From Pseudomonadota bacterium (lineage in GTDB: Bacteria; Bdellovibrionota; Oligoflexia; Oligoflexales; Oligoflexaceae): a stretch of DNA of 23,962 bases. Positions 7,293 to 14,854 of the stretch are shown here, piece after piece. The notes beneath the pieces are model-generated. The model had not been told where the DNA came from, did not search any database, and was given only the letters and a program-made list of their open reading frames with translations. Positions within the stretch are counted from its first letter, which is position 1. The number at the start of each line of letters is the position of its first letter. The DNA lies in assembly GCA_029556045.1 (NCBI GenBank), contig JAKQGS010000427.1, forward strand, positions 1 through 23,962, read 5' to 3'. The position numbers were made by a program, and so were the translations under genes.

Positions 7293-8475
7293 CATCCGCA
7301 ACGATCGGGTTTACCCGAAATTCGTGAGCATGGACGACGACGGAGCCTTGCGCACCGCGGCAGAATTGATTGAAATATTCCGCTCCACGGTACCGGGAGC
7401 CACGATTCACGACCTAGACGAGCGCTTGGCGGATGCTGGTTGTACCCGGCATCCGTTGCATGACGCATTGGTCAAGCTGCTTTACGACCGTTGCACTCAG
7501 GAGGAGGAGGACGATGCCATCGGTGTGCGTCGCTGGGAGCTCCTGGCAAAAGCCAAAGATCTGCGCATGGCCCACCCGACGACGAGTCTTGCGCAATTTC
7601 AGGAGGGAATGGCGCAAGCTTTGGGCTGTTCCTGGCAACAGATTGCCGCCGGTCTTTATGCCGATCTGCCGGAGCAGCGTCGATTAGTCACCTTTAAACC
7701 GATTCAATCAGATGCTTTGTTAAACCGCTACAATACAGCCCTGGTACAGGGGCTTTTGCTGAAGTCGGATCGGGTTTCCGTGGTGTTCAAAGGGGCCACC
7801 ACGGCCCAAAAAAGATATTTCTTTCGCCAGTTGAAGTTTCACCGCCTGATGGCTCTTATCCATTCCAATCCTGAGGCCGCCAGTCTGGATGTGACGATTG
7901 ATGGGCCGCTGGGACTTTTTGATGGAGCGCAAGCCTATGGCTTTCGTCTTGCATCGTTTTTCCCCCGCATTTTAGTGTTGCCGGAATGGTCGGTCGAAGC
8001 GGAAGTGGCGGTGAAACAACGAAAGGTCCGGTTGAAATTAAACTCAAAGAGCGGGCTGCAATCGGCAAAAGCGACCGTGAGCGAAGGTTACATTCCACCT
8101 GAATATGGGGAAATATTTGCCAGAATTCAGGATTTTGACCCATCATTACAAATCGATTCCGGTGCGGACTTTGTGCATCTCGGCAATCAATCCTACTGTT
8201 TCCCTGACTTCACGGTGGAACATCGGGCCAGTGGGCGAAAGTTTCATTTTGAGCTGTTTCACCGTTGGCATCAGGGGCAAATCGCCCATCGCCTGAGTGC
8301 ATGGATCGCCAACCCCGTGCGCAATTTGGCCTTTGGAGCTTGTTCTTCTCTGAAAAAGGATGCGGAACTTCTTAAGATCGTTGGGGATTTCGAAAAAAAC
8401 GGCGGCATATTCTTTTGGTTTCAGGATCTACCAGCCCCGCGGACAGTATCGGCGGCGGTATCGAAAATGGTATAA
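7264..8475 (+). CDS. DUF790/Bax1-like nuclease partner of XPB
   Basis: This 403-residue protein begins MLTKDLLKFNIRNDRVYPKF, the characteristic opening of DUF790 proteins, the family of archaeal Bax1, a structure-specific nuclease that binds XPB. That opening is why ATG 7264 is preferred over ATG 7237. A central segment (LLNRYNTALVQGLLLKSD) is also family-like. The C-terminal part has a PD-(D/E)xK-like core: FPDF with Pro314 and Asp315, then FEL with Glu330. The usual family ELVGFW-like stretch reads ELFHRWH here. The gene overlaps the helicase by 29 nt. It is known that Bax1 incises DNA near bubbles under control of XPB; that this bacterial pair does the same is inference. Confidence 0.85.
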   Translation: MLTKDLLKFNIRNDRVYPKFVSMDDDGALRTAAELIEIFRSTVPGATIHDLDERLADAGCTRHPLHDALVKLLYDRCTQEEEDDAIGVRRWELLAKAKDLRMAHPTTSLAQFQEGMAQALGCSWQQIAAGLYADLPEQRRLVTFKPIQSDALLNRYNTALVQGLLLKSDRVSVVFKGATTAQKRYFFRQLKFHRLMALIHSNPEAASLDVTIDGPLGLFDGAQAYGFRLASFFPRILVLPEWSVEAEVAVKQRKVRLKLNSKSGLQSAKATVSEGYIPPEYGEIFARIQDFDPSLQIDSGADFVHLGNQSYCFPDFTVEHRASGRKFHFELFHRWHQGQIAHRLSAWIANPVRNLAFGACSSLKKDAELLKIVGDFEKNGGIFFWFQDLPAPRTVSAAVSKMV

Positions 8476-8476
8476 T
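8468..8476 (+). promoter_or_regulatory. extended -10 promoter for the DHH gene
   Basis: TGGTATAAT is a perfect TATAAT with the TGn extension. Its TATAAT contains the stop codon of the upstream DUF790 gene (TAA 8473-8475). No convincing -35 is seen, as is usual for extended -10 promoters. Predicted transcription starts near 8483, which leaves too little leader for ATG 8494 but fits a TTG start at 8524. Confidence 0.5.
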
Positions 8477-8523
8477 ATTAAAGATAACCGACCATGAACC
8501 GAAGGAAGTATAGGGGAAGTGAG

Positions 8524-9651
8524 TTGACGACCACCAACGATACGGGCCGAGCCATGGAAAGGGAGGCGGATTTGATTCCGCTGGGTGCACGCGGTATGAA
8601 TAAAGCCTTCGACGAAAAATCCATGAAGAGTGACCACCCTGACACTGGGAATGAACCAGGACCAAAATCCATGGCCCCCCACTCTCCCAGTGGCCGACCA
8701 GGCCGCACGGACGAACTGGTGGCGGCTCTGGAAAAGGCCCGGGGGAAGCGCCTGTTGATTTGTATCAAGGGTTATCCTGATCCGGACAATATTGCCACGT
8801 CTCTCGCCTTGGCCTTTATGGCCTCCGGCTACGATATCCAGAGCACCATTGTGCACTTTGATCAGATCTCCCACCAGGAAAACCGGGCGCTGGTGAAAAA
8901 GCTGGACCTCGATATCGAGGAGTATTCGGAGCAATTTGACTATTCAAGTTATGACTATTACGCCATCAATGACTCCCAAAACACCGAACTGCCCATCAAG
9001 CTGCCGCCCACCTGCAAGCTGCTGGTGTTTGTGGACCATCACAAACGACTGGGAACCGTGCGGGGTGAGTTTGTGGATATCCGCGAGGATGCGGGCTCCA
9101 CCTCCGGTATCTATGGGGAGTACCTGCAGGACAAACGCTTCTTTTTCTACGGCGACGGCAGTGAACAATCCAAGATCGCCACAGCCTTGATGCATGGCAT
9201 TCGTACCGATACGGATAATTACGTCAATGCAACATCGGTGGATTTCGCCGCCAGTCAGTTTCTGTCCAAATTTGTGGATAAGGACCTTTTGGCTTTGATC
9301 TCCCGCCAATCGATCCCGGCCCGTACCATGGACCTGACCCAGATCGCACTGCAACGCAAGGACGTGCGGGGAACCTTCATGTTTTCCGGTGTGGGTTATG
9401 TGCGGGAGGAGGATCGCGACGGCATTGGTCAATGCGCGGACTATCTGCTGCACCGTGAGGGCATCGACACGGTGGTGGTGTTCGGGGTCGTGGGTGGAGA
9501 ATATATCGACGGCTCATTGCGCACCAAGTCCCATACCCTTGATCCCGATAAATGGATCAAGGATGTCTTTGGTCACGACCAACATGGTGTCTATTACGGT
9601 GGCGGCCGCAAGGACAAGGGTGGATTCCAGATTCCTCTGGGTGTCTTTTGA
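8524..9651 (+). CDS. DHH-family phosphoesterase (NrnA-like)
   Basis: DHH proteins hydrolyse short oligonucleotides, 3'-phosphoadenosine phosphate or cyclic dinucleotides with two metal ions. Visible motifs are KGYPDPDNIATS (motif I), the Asp in INDSQ (II), VDHHKR (III), EDAGSTSG, GIRTDTDN (IV), and a DHHA1-type C-terminal glycine-rich loop GGGRKDKGG. TTG 8524 is preferred: AGGGG stands seven bases before it and a promoter lies at 8468-8476. ATG 8494 in the same frame would have almost no leader. The product is then 375 residues, with a polar, poorly structured N-terminal ~60 residues not usual in NrnA. The histidine normally in motif I is absent. The substrate cannot be told. It follows the XPB-Bax1 operon but has its own promoter. 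Confidence 0.85.
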   Translation: MTTTNDTGRAMEREADLIPLGARGMNKAFDEKSMKSDHPDTGNEPGPKSMAPHSPSGRPGRTDELVAALEKARGKRLLICIKGYPDPDNIATSLALAFMASGYDIQSTIVHFDQISHQENRALVKKLDLDIEEYSEQFDYSSYDYYAINDSQNTELPIKLPPTCKLLVFVDHHKRLGTVRGEFVDIREDAGSTSGIYGEYLQDKRFFFYGDGSEQSKIATALMHGIRTDTDNYVNATSVDFAASQFLSKFVDKDLLALISRQSIPARTMDLTQIALQRKDVRGTFMFSGVGYVREEDRDGIGQCADYLLHREGIDTVVVFGVVGGEYIDGSLRTKSHTLDPDKWIKDVFGHDQHGVYYGGGRKDKGGFQIPLGVF

Positions 9652-9846
9652 CGATGCAGCGACCGCGAGTTATTATGGATTCTCATTAAGAAAACCATTG
9701 ATGAACTCTTCTACAATAAAATCGGCATTGATAACGCTGAGTCCATGGGCAACGATTGAAATATCCAATAGCCAGAAATTAAATGTTGATTAATATTTAA
9801 TTAATTCCTACCCTATTAATGTGGATTTCATTATTAGGAGGAAATC

Positions 9847-10500
9847 ATGATTTCAAGGATGAAATGTGTGAAGTTTTTGGGCATGGCACTGGTTCTTGCG
9901 GCAGCTGGCCTCGCCCAAGGGGCCGATGTGAAGTTCCGGGTGGATCAAAAGCTGCTGAGCTATGAGCAGGAGTCCGAAAAAACTGAAGCCAACGGCGCGT
10001 CCAACACAGTTAAAACCACCACCGTTGACACCAACCCCCTACTGAATACCGAGTTATCCATTTACATCGACAGCTGCCGCTTGACCTATAGCCCCTATGG
10101 CGGCGCTCTGGGCTTCAGCCACTTTTTCCAAAAAGAGCTCGAAGCAGGTGTCGTGTTTGCCACCAATTCCACAAAGGTCGATGAGCCCAAAAATGAAGAA
10201 TCTGACATGACCTTGGGCGTTTTTGGGATTTATTACGTCGGCATGGGAAATGCGGAGATGGAATTTGATTTCGGTCTGACCATGGGCTCATCCAAGTCTG
10301 ACAATGGCACTACCAAAACCAACTCCAAATCCACCAGCATCCCGCTGGGATTCACCTACTTCCGCCCCATGGCGGAGAATGTGTTTTACGGTTTTGGCAT
10401 CAACTACACTGTGGCGAACGCCAAGGATAGCGAAACAGACGAGAAGACTACCACCAATACCCTGGGTATTGATCTGGCCAGCCTGAAAGTTACCTTCTAA
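9847..10500 (+). CDS. secreted beta-barrel-like outer-membrane protein
   Basis: This is a 217-residue protein with a clear Sec signal peptide: basic start, hydrophobic core LGMALVLAAAGLA, probable cleavage after QGA at residue 26. The mature part is rich in alternating polar and aromatic strands (GVFGIYYVGMG, IPLGFTYFRPM, VFYGFGINYTV) and Ser/Thr/Asp/Lys loops. It ends LKVTF, the terminal phenylalanine typical of outer-membrane barrels inserted by Bam. About eight strands would fit the length. A near-perfect ribosome site, AGGAGG, lies five bases before ATG 9847. It is flanked by an AT-rich leader and a strong terminator, so it looks monocistronic and well expressed. I do not recognise a specific family. 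Confidence 0.75.
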   Translation: MISRMKCVKFLGMALVLAAAGLAQGADVKFRVDQKLLSYEQESEKTEANGASNTVKTTTVDTNPLLNTELSIYIDSCRLTYSPYGGALGFSHFFQKELEAGVVFATNSTKVDEPKNEESDMTLGVFGIYYVGMGNAEMEFDFGLTMGSSKSDNGTTKTNSKSTSIPLGFTYFRPMAENVFYGFGINYTVANAKDSETDEKTTTNTLGIDLASLKVTF

Positions 10501-10527
10501 CCTTAGGTGCAGGTCAATAATCTATTG

Positions 10528-10557
10528 ATCCCGGGTGTCATACACCCGGGATTTTTT
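10528..10557 (+). terminator. Rho-independent terminator after the OMP gene
   Basis: A perfect 11-bp stem, ATCCCGGGTGT (10528-10538) and ACACCCGGGAT (10542-10552), has a CAT loop and a run of T to 10557. The convergent cutA gene ends within it, so the terminator also encodes the last residues of CutA. Confidence 0.93.
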
Positions 10558-10876
10558 GTCGCGGCGTGCATTGCTTGACCCACTGGATATAGGGGTCAAA
10601 ACCGCCTTCGATGGGCATGACGAGAATGGCGGGACATTCATAGGAATGCAGGCTTTTCACCCGGGTTACAACTTGCTCCGACAGATAGGAGGGAGCTTTG
10701 AGGAGAAGGAGAACCTCCTGCTCTTGCACGATTTTGTCGTTCCATCGATAGATGGACGTCATGCCGGGCAGGATATTGGCACAGGCCACCAGGCATTCTT
10801 CCAAAAGTGTGCGAGCGATGCGAGTGGCATCGTCAAACTTAGGGACGGTGATATAAATCAGATTAATCTCGCTCAT
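10538..10876 (-). CDS. cutA: divalent-cation tolerance protein CutA
   Basis: CutA is a small trimeric protein of ferredoxin-like fold linked to copper/divalent-cation tolerance; its biochemical role is still unclear. The sequence has the family features ITVPKFDDATRIARTLLEE (entry strand and helix), LVACANILPGMTSIYRW, and the later VKSLHSYECPAILVMPIEGG. ATG 10876 is chosen because AGGAG lies five bases before it; the frame is open five codons further. The product is 112 residues, normal for the family. The last codons lie inside the terminator hairpin of the convergent gene. It follows dtd by 14 nt, so the two are one operon. Confidence 0.95.
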   Translation of the reverse strand: MSEINLIYITVPKFDDATRIARTLLEECLVACANILPGMTSIYRWNDKIVQEQEVLLLLKAPSYLSEQVVTRVKSLHSYECPAILVMPIEGGFDPYIQWVKQCTPRQKIPGV

Positions 10877-10890
10877 AACTGCTCCTGCCA

Positions 10891-11337
10891 TTAAAGGTGC
10901 TGGCTGTCCAATGATATGGTAACTGGTCCGTCATTGACCAGGGCAACCTGCATGGAAGCCTGGAATTTGCCGGTGACTGCTTTGATACCGTGGTTTGTGA
11001 GTCGGGAAACAAAATCGAGGTAAAGCCGTTCGGCGGTTTCCGGAGGAGCGGCCAGATGAAAACTGGGCCGCCGTCCCTTATGGCAGTCGGCCAGCAGGGT
11101 GAACTGACTCACCACCATGACCTCCCCGCTGATATCGATCACGGACTGATCAAATTTGCCCTCGGCGTTGGGAAAAAGCCTGAGGTGGACGATTTTATCC
11201 GCCAGCTTTTGGCTATCCAATATCTCATCCCCTTGTCCCACTCCCAGTAAGATGAGATAGCCTCGGTTGATCGCACTGATCACAGTGCCGTCGACGGTCA
11301 CAGAAGCCTGGGATACCCTTTGGATGATCGCCTTCAT
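10891..11337 (-). CDS. dtd: D-aminoacyl-tRNA deacylase
   Basis: Dtd removes D-amino acids (and glycine mischarged on tRNA-Ala) from tRNAs, a quality-control step of translation. The protein starts MKAIIQRVSQASVTVDG, as usual. It carries the two signature motifs that form the active site at the dimer interface, SQFTL and NDGPVT, plus KGRRPSF in between. ATG 11337 gives 148 residues, standard length; the frame stays open 13 codons upstream with no family support. It is the first gene of a minus-strand dtd-cutA pair and is divergent from gpmI across 114 nt. Confidence 0.97.
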   Translation of the reverse strand: MKAIIQRVSQASVTVDGTVISAINRGYLILLGVGQGDEILDSQKLADKIVHLRLFPNAEGKFDQSVIDISGEVMVVSQFTLLADCHKGRRPSFHLAAPPETAERLYLDFVSRLTNHGIKAVTGKFQASMQVALVNDGPVTISLDSQHL

Positions 11338-11381
11338 AACGGACTCGATTCCACCGGTCTCATACAGGGGAGACATCCCCC

Positions 11382-11409
11382 CTGAAAAACGTTATAAACA
11401 AGGCATAAT
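11382..11409 (+). promoter_or_regulatory. candidate sigma-70 promoter of gpmI
   Basis: CTGAAA (11382-11387, four of six consensus bases) and CATAAT (11404-11409, five of six) are separated by 16 bases. The predicted start, near 11416, leaves a leader of about 36 nt before the gpmI ATG. Confidence 0.4.
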
Positions 11410-11451
11410 ATTCCTGAAAAAGGCGGATTTGCCAACAAGGCTGGTAAAAAT

Positions 11452-13086
11452 ATGGCGATTTCCAAGAAAAATAGACAGGTTTTGCTGGTGGTGATGGATG
11501 GTGTGGGTGTGAGACCGGGGCGCTTTGGCAACGCGGTGGCACTGGCCCAATCGCCCTGGCTGCACATGCTGGCCCGTGAGGCTTCGCAAACCACTCTCCT
11601 GGCCCACGGCAAAGCCGTGGGATTACCCTCCGATAGTGACCTTGGCAATAGCGAGGTGGGGCATAACACCCTAGGGGGCGGGCGGGCCTTTGATCAGGGG
11701 GCTAAGCTGGTGCAAAATGCCCTGGCGGACGGCAGCCTCTACGCCGGTGATGCCTGGCAAAAGGCCATGAACACGGTTCGGCAGTCCGGAGGCACACTGC
11801 ATTTCCTCGGCCTGTTGTCTGATGGCAATGTTCACGCTCATGAGGGCCATCTGCATGCCATGCTGGCCCAAGCCAAAAAGGAAGGTGTCCGCTGCGTTCG
11901 TATTCATGCTCTTTTGGATGGTCGGGATGTTCCCGAAAAATCCGCCGAGCAATACTGTGGCAACCTGGAACGTCACTTGGCCGCGTTGCGCAGTAGCGAT
12001 TTTGACGTGTGTGTGGCCTCAGGGGGTGGCCGTATGACGGTCACCATGGATCGCTACAATGCTGATTGGGGGATGGTGCAGCGAGGATGGGATGCCCATG
12101 TTGAGGGGAAGGCTGCCTACAGTTTTTCCTCGCTTGATCAGGCCGTCTCCAGCTTTCGTCAGGAGCTGGGGCTGGCAGATCAGTATTTCCCCGCATTTGT
12201 AATCACCAAAGGCGGCGAACCGGTTGGCCGGATCAATGATGGGGATGCGGTCCTGCTGTGGAATTTCCGGGGCGATCGCGCCATTGAGATATCCCGGGCC
12301 TTTGATGATCCGGATTTAAAGGAGCTGGTGCGGACTCGAATACCCAAGGTTTTTTATGCCGGAATGATGGAATATGATGGTGATTACCATATACCCCGGC
12401 ACTTTCTTGTGCCGCCGCCATGCATCTCCGACACCCTCGGCGAACATATGATCGGTTTGGGTTTGCGGCAGTTTGCCTGCAGTGAGACCCAAAAATTCGG
12501 CCATGTGACCTATTTTTGGAACGGCAACCGCTCCGGTATGTTTGATCCCAAAATGGAGGAGTATGTGGAAGTCCCCTCCGACAACATTAACTTTGACCTG
12601 AAGCCATGGATGAAAGCCCATGAGATCACCGAGGTCACCATTGATCGCATGCAGAAGAAATCGTTTGATTTTGGGCGTATCAACTATGCCAACGGGGATA
12701 TGGTAGGGCATACCGGTAATTTGGAGGCCACTATCATTGCGGTGGCTACCGTCGACATGATGATTGGGCGGTTGATTCAGGCGGCCCGCAAGACGGAGAC
12801 AGTCCTGGTGGTAACGGCCGATCATGGCAATGCTGAGGAAATGTTTGAAGGCAAGGATACCAGCGATGGCTCGGATGCCTGGATGGACTGGCCTATGAAC
12901 AAACGTCCATCCCCTAAGACGGCCCATACGTTAAATCCTGTGCCCTTTTATATCTATGATCCTCTGAAGCCGGAGCCGCAGCCTTTGCGATCCGGTGGCA
13001 CCATCGGCAATGTGGCCGCCACGGTTTTGGATCTGATGGGAGCTCTGGGTAAAGATTGTTATCTCCCCAGCTTATTGAGGAACTGA
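11452..13086 (+). CDS. gpmI: 2,3-bisphosphoglycerate-independent phosphoglycerate mutase
   Basis: GpmI interconverts 3- and 2-phosphoglycerate in glycolysis and gluconeogenesis with two Mn ions and a phosphoserine intermediate. The sequence has VVMDGVG (Asp16, metal), DSDLGNSEVGHN with catalytic Ser67, SDGNVHAHEGHL, LLDGRDVPEKSA, GGGRMTVTMDRYNADW, NFRGDRAIEI, the metal-binding FGRINYANGDMVGHTGN and TADHGNAEEM. All the alkaline-phosphatase-superfamily ligands are therefore in place. At 544 residues it is slightly longer than the common ~510; the extra length is in loops near WMDWPMNKRPSP. AAGGCTGG lies before the ATG. mazG starts four bases after its stop, which indicates one operon. Confidence 0.97.
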   Translation: MAISKKNRQVLLVVMDGVGVRPGRFGNAVALAQSPWLHMLAREASQTTLLAHGKAVGLPSDSDLGNSEVGHNTLGGGRAFDQGAKLVQNALADGSLYAGDAWQKAMNTVRQSGGTLHFLGLLSDGNVHAHEGHLHAMLAQAKKEGVRCVRIHALLDGRDVPEKSAEQYCGNLERHLAALRSSDFDVCVASGGGRMTVTMDRYNADWGMVQRGWDAHVEGKAAYSFSSLDQAVSSFRQELGLADQYFPAFVITKGGEPVGRINDGDAVLLWNFRGDRAIEISRAFDDPDLKELVRTRIPKVFYAGMMEYDGDYHIPRHFLVPPPCISDTLGEHMIGLGLRQFACSETQKFGHVTYFWNGNRSGMFDPKMEEYVEVPSDNINFDLKPWMKAHEITEVTIDRMQKKSFDFGRINYANGDMVGHTGNLEATIIAVATVDMMIGRLIQAARKTETVLVVTADHGNAEEMFEGKDTSDGSDAWMDWPMNKRPSPKTAHTLNPVPFYIYDPLKPEPQPLRSGGTIGNVAATVLDLMGALGKDCYLPSLLRN

Positions 13087-13090
13087 TTCA

Positions 13091-13954
13091 ATGACGACGG
13101 ATCCCTGGATCAAGCAACTGGAAGAGACAGCCGATCAGGCCGCAGAGGCCTTTCGCGAACTGGTGATGACAGTGGGACGCTTGCGTCACCCTACTCAGGG
13201 GTGTCCCTGGGATTTGCAGCAGACCCATCAAACTCTTCAACGTTACATGCTGGAAGAAGCCTATGAGGCGGTAGAGGCGATGCAGGCTCCGCAGGATAGC
13301 AAATTAGCCGATGAGCTTGGGGATGTGTTGCTGCAGGTGGTATTGAACAGCCAGCTGGGAGCGGATCAGAAAAGTTTTACCATCGTTGATGTTGTAAATC
13401 ATATCGAACAGAAAATGCGCCGGCGTCATCCCCATGTTTTTAGTCCGGATGCAAGCCATGCGGGCATTACAGCGGATGGTGTTAAACAAAACTGGCAAGC
13501 CATCAAAGCGCAGGAGCGTGGTGAGAGCGCCGAAGGCGTTCAGCAAAAGGGTTTGTTTCACGATGTTAAAAAACATGGCTTTCCGGCAACTCTGCAAGCG
13601 CGACGCATCGGTGAAGTGGCGGAAAAGATCGATTTTGACTGGGATACGGTCCAAGAGGTTTTGCAACACTTCAAATCTGAGGTGAACGAACTCGATCATG
13701 AGGTGAGTGCGTCATCCCTCAATAAAGAAAAAGTCTTTGATGAAGTCGGAGATGTTTATTTCACGCTGGCCCATCTCTGTCGCCACCTCGGCATCGATCC
13801 CGAGGCGGCGGCTCATGGGGGCAATACCAAGTTTCTGAAACGATTTGCCTGTGTGGAAAGCCTAGCCCGGACACAAGGTATCGATATTAAAACCACGGAT
13901 CGGGCTACCAAAGAAAAACTATGGCAGGAAGCTAAAAAGCCAAGCAACCCTTAG
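13091..13954 (+). CDS. mazG: nucleoside triphosphate pyrophosphohydrolase MazG
   Basis: MazG hydrolyses (d)NTPs to NMP and pyrophosphate, cleaning the nucleotide pool and tempering the stringent response. It has two tandem MazG domains. The first has CPWDLQQTHQTL, the metal-binding LEEAYEAVEAM and ADELGDVLLQVV. The second has KSEVNELDHEV and FDEVGDVYFTLAHLCRHLGID. The joining region contains HPHVF and KQNWQAIKAQE, as in the family. It is 287 residues, near typical (~260-270), with a slightly long tail. The start lies four bases after the gpmI stop. The stop codon falls in the loop of the following terminator. Confidence 0.96.
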   Translation: MTTDPWIKQLEETADQAAEAFRELVMTVGRLRHPTQGCPWDLQQTHQTLQRYMLEEAYEAVEAMQAPQDSKLADELGDVLLQVVLNSQLGADQKSFTIVDVVNHIEQKMRRRHPHVFSPDASHAGITADGVKQNWQAIKAQERGESAEGVQQKGLFHDVKKHGFPATLQARRIGEVAEKIDFDWDTVQEVLQHFKSEVNELDHEVSASSLNKEKVFDEVGDVYFTLAHLCRHLGIDPEAAAHGGNTKFLKRFACVESLARTQGIDIKTTDRATKEKLWQEAKKPSNP

Positions 13955-13974
13955 TCGAGGTGCTTGGCCTTTTT
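13934..13974. terminator. bidirectional terminator between mazG and rpsT
   Basis: An 8-bp stem, GCCAAGCA (13939-13946) and TGCTTGGC (13961-13968), has a 14-nt loop that holds the mazG stop codon. CTTTTTG follows on the plus side and AAAAA precedes it, so it can end both mazG (+) and, about 90 nt downstream, rpsT (-). Confidence 0.75.
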
Positions 13975-14057
13975 GATCTACCCTGAGTCCTTTGCCTGCG
14001 CATCGGAATTCAGAAGTGGTACGGCGCTCTCCATTGGCAAAGCGCAGACACTGATCG

Positions 14058-14330
14058 TTATTTCTTTGTGGTTGCTTTCACAGCAACGGACAAACGGCTG
14101 ATACGGCGTGCGGCGTTGTTTTTGTGCAGAATGCCCTTGGTGGCAGCCCGTGCCAACAGAGTTTGTGCGTTCGCAAACAGCGACGAAACGGTTTCAGGTT
14201 TTTCGCCTTTTTCCATGGCAACTCTCAGCTTCTTAACAGCGGTGCGCACGGAAGAAATGTAGGAACGGTTGCGCGCATTTTTTTTGGCGTCGGATTTAAT
14301 GCGTTTTTTTGATGATTTATGCTGTGCCAC
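14058..14330 (-). CDS. rpsT: 30S ribosomal protein bS20
   Basis: This is a 90-residue, very basic, all-helical small-subunit protein that binds 16S rRNA. It begins MAQHKSSKKRIKSDAKKNAR, followed by NRSYISSVRTAVKKLR, and ends KGILHKNNAARRISRLSVAV, the conserved S20 signature. The start codon is GTG (14330) with GGGGAA a few bases before it; a non-ATG start is common for S20, which is autoregulated in enterobacteria. It lies downstream of rnhA on the same strand and ends toward the bidirectional terminator. Confidence 0.97.
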   Translation of the reverse strand: MAQHKSSKKRIKSDAKKNARNRSYISSVRTAVKKLRVAMEKGEKPETVSSLFANAQTLLARAATKGILHKNNAARRISRLSVAVKATTKK

Positions 14331-14395
14331 TTTTATTCCCCAAAATTCAAAAACATTCGAGAGCCTATGCGTTTATCAAGAATGGAGGGGCCATG

Positions 14396-14836
14396 TCAAG
14401 TTGCAAACGACTCCGCTGCCTTACGGGCAGCCTTGTCCACCAGCTCGTTGTCAGGGTGCCCTGAATGACCCTTGACCCAGGTCCAACTGATCCGATGACG
14501 TTTGGTCTCCGCCAATAGGGCTTGCCAAAGGTCCTGATTTTTCACATCTTTATTGGCTGATGTGCGCCAGTTGTTGGCGGTCCAGGATCGCAACCAGCCC
14601 TGTTCGAAGGCATCCATGACGTAACGGCTATCGGTCACGATCTGAACCTGGCAGGGCTCCTTCAGCAGGCGGAGGCCCTCAATAATAGCAGTTAACTCCA
14701 TGCGATTATTGGTGGTTTCTGCTTCGCCGCCCGAGATCACCTTGTCGTGCTCCCCAAAACGCAAAAGAGCCGCCCAGCCTCCCGGACCAGGATTGCCAAG
14801 GCATGCGCCGTCAGTGGTAAGAGATACGATTTTCAT
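14396..14836 (-). CDS. rnhA: ribonuclease HI
   Basis: RNase HI cuts RNA in RNA-DNA hybrids, removing R-loops and primers. The 146-residue protein keeps all catalytic carboxylates at nearly E. coli numbering: Asp9 in TTDGACLGNPGPGGW, Glu47 in NNRMELTA, Asp69 in VTDSRYV, and Asp134 in NELVDKAA, with His124 in VKGHSGH. It also has the basic handle region (GWLRSWTANNW). It starts 18 nt after the preceding envelope gene and is followed 65 nt on by rpsT. The ribosome site is weak. No anomaly. Confidence 0.97.
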   Translation of the reverse strand: MKIVSLTTDGACLGNPGPGGWAALLRFGEHDKVISGGEAETTNNRMELTAIIEGLRLLKEPCQVQIVTDSRYVMDAFEQGWLRSWTANNWRTSANKDVKNQDLWQALLAETKRHRISWTWVKGHSGHPDNELVDKAARKAAESFAT

Positions 14837-14854
14837 AGGTTTTTAAGGTATGCG

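Noticed and set aside
5883..9651. XPB-Bax1-DHH region as a phage-defence island
   Set aside because: Helicase plus nuclease invites the idea, but the families match DNA repair, the composition is like the chromosome and no defence-specific gene or mobile element flanks it.
9389..9793. 134-codon frame on + running past the DHH stop
   Set aside because: Most of it overlaps the DHH gene in another frame, with no ribosome site; its composition is that of a shadow.
12316..12927. 203-codon minus-strand frame inside gpmI
   Set aside because: Antisense shadow; gpmI is unambiguous here.
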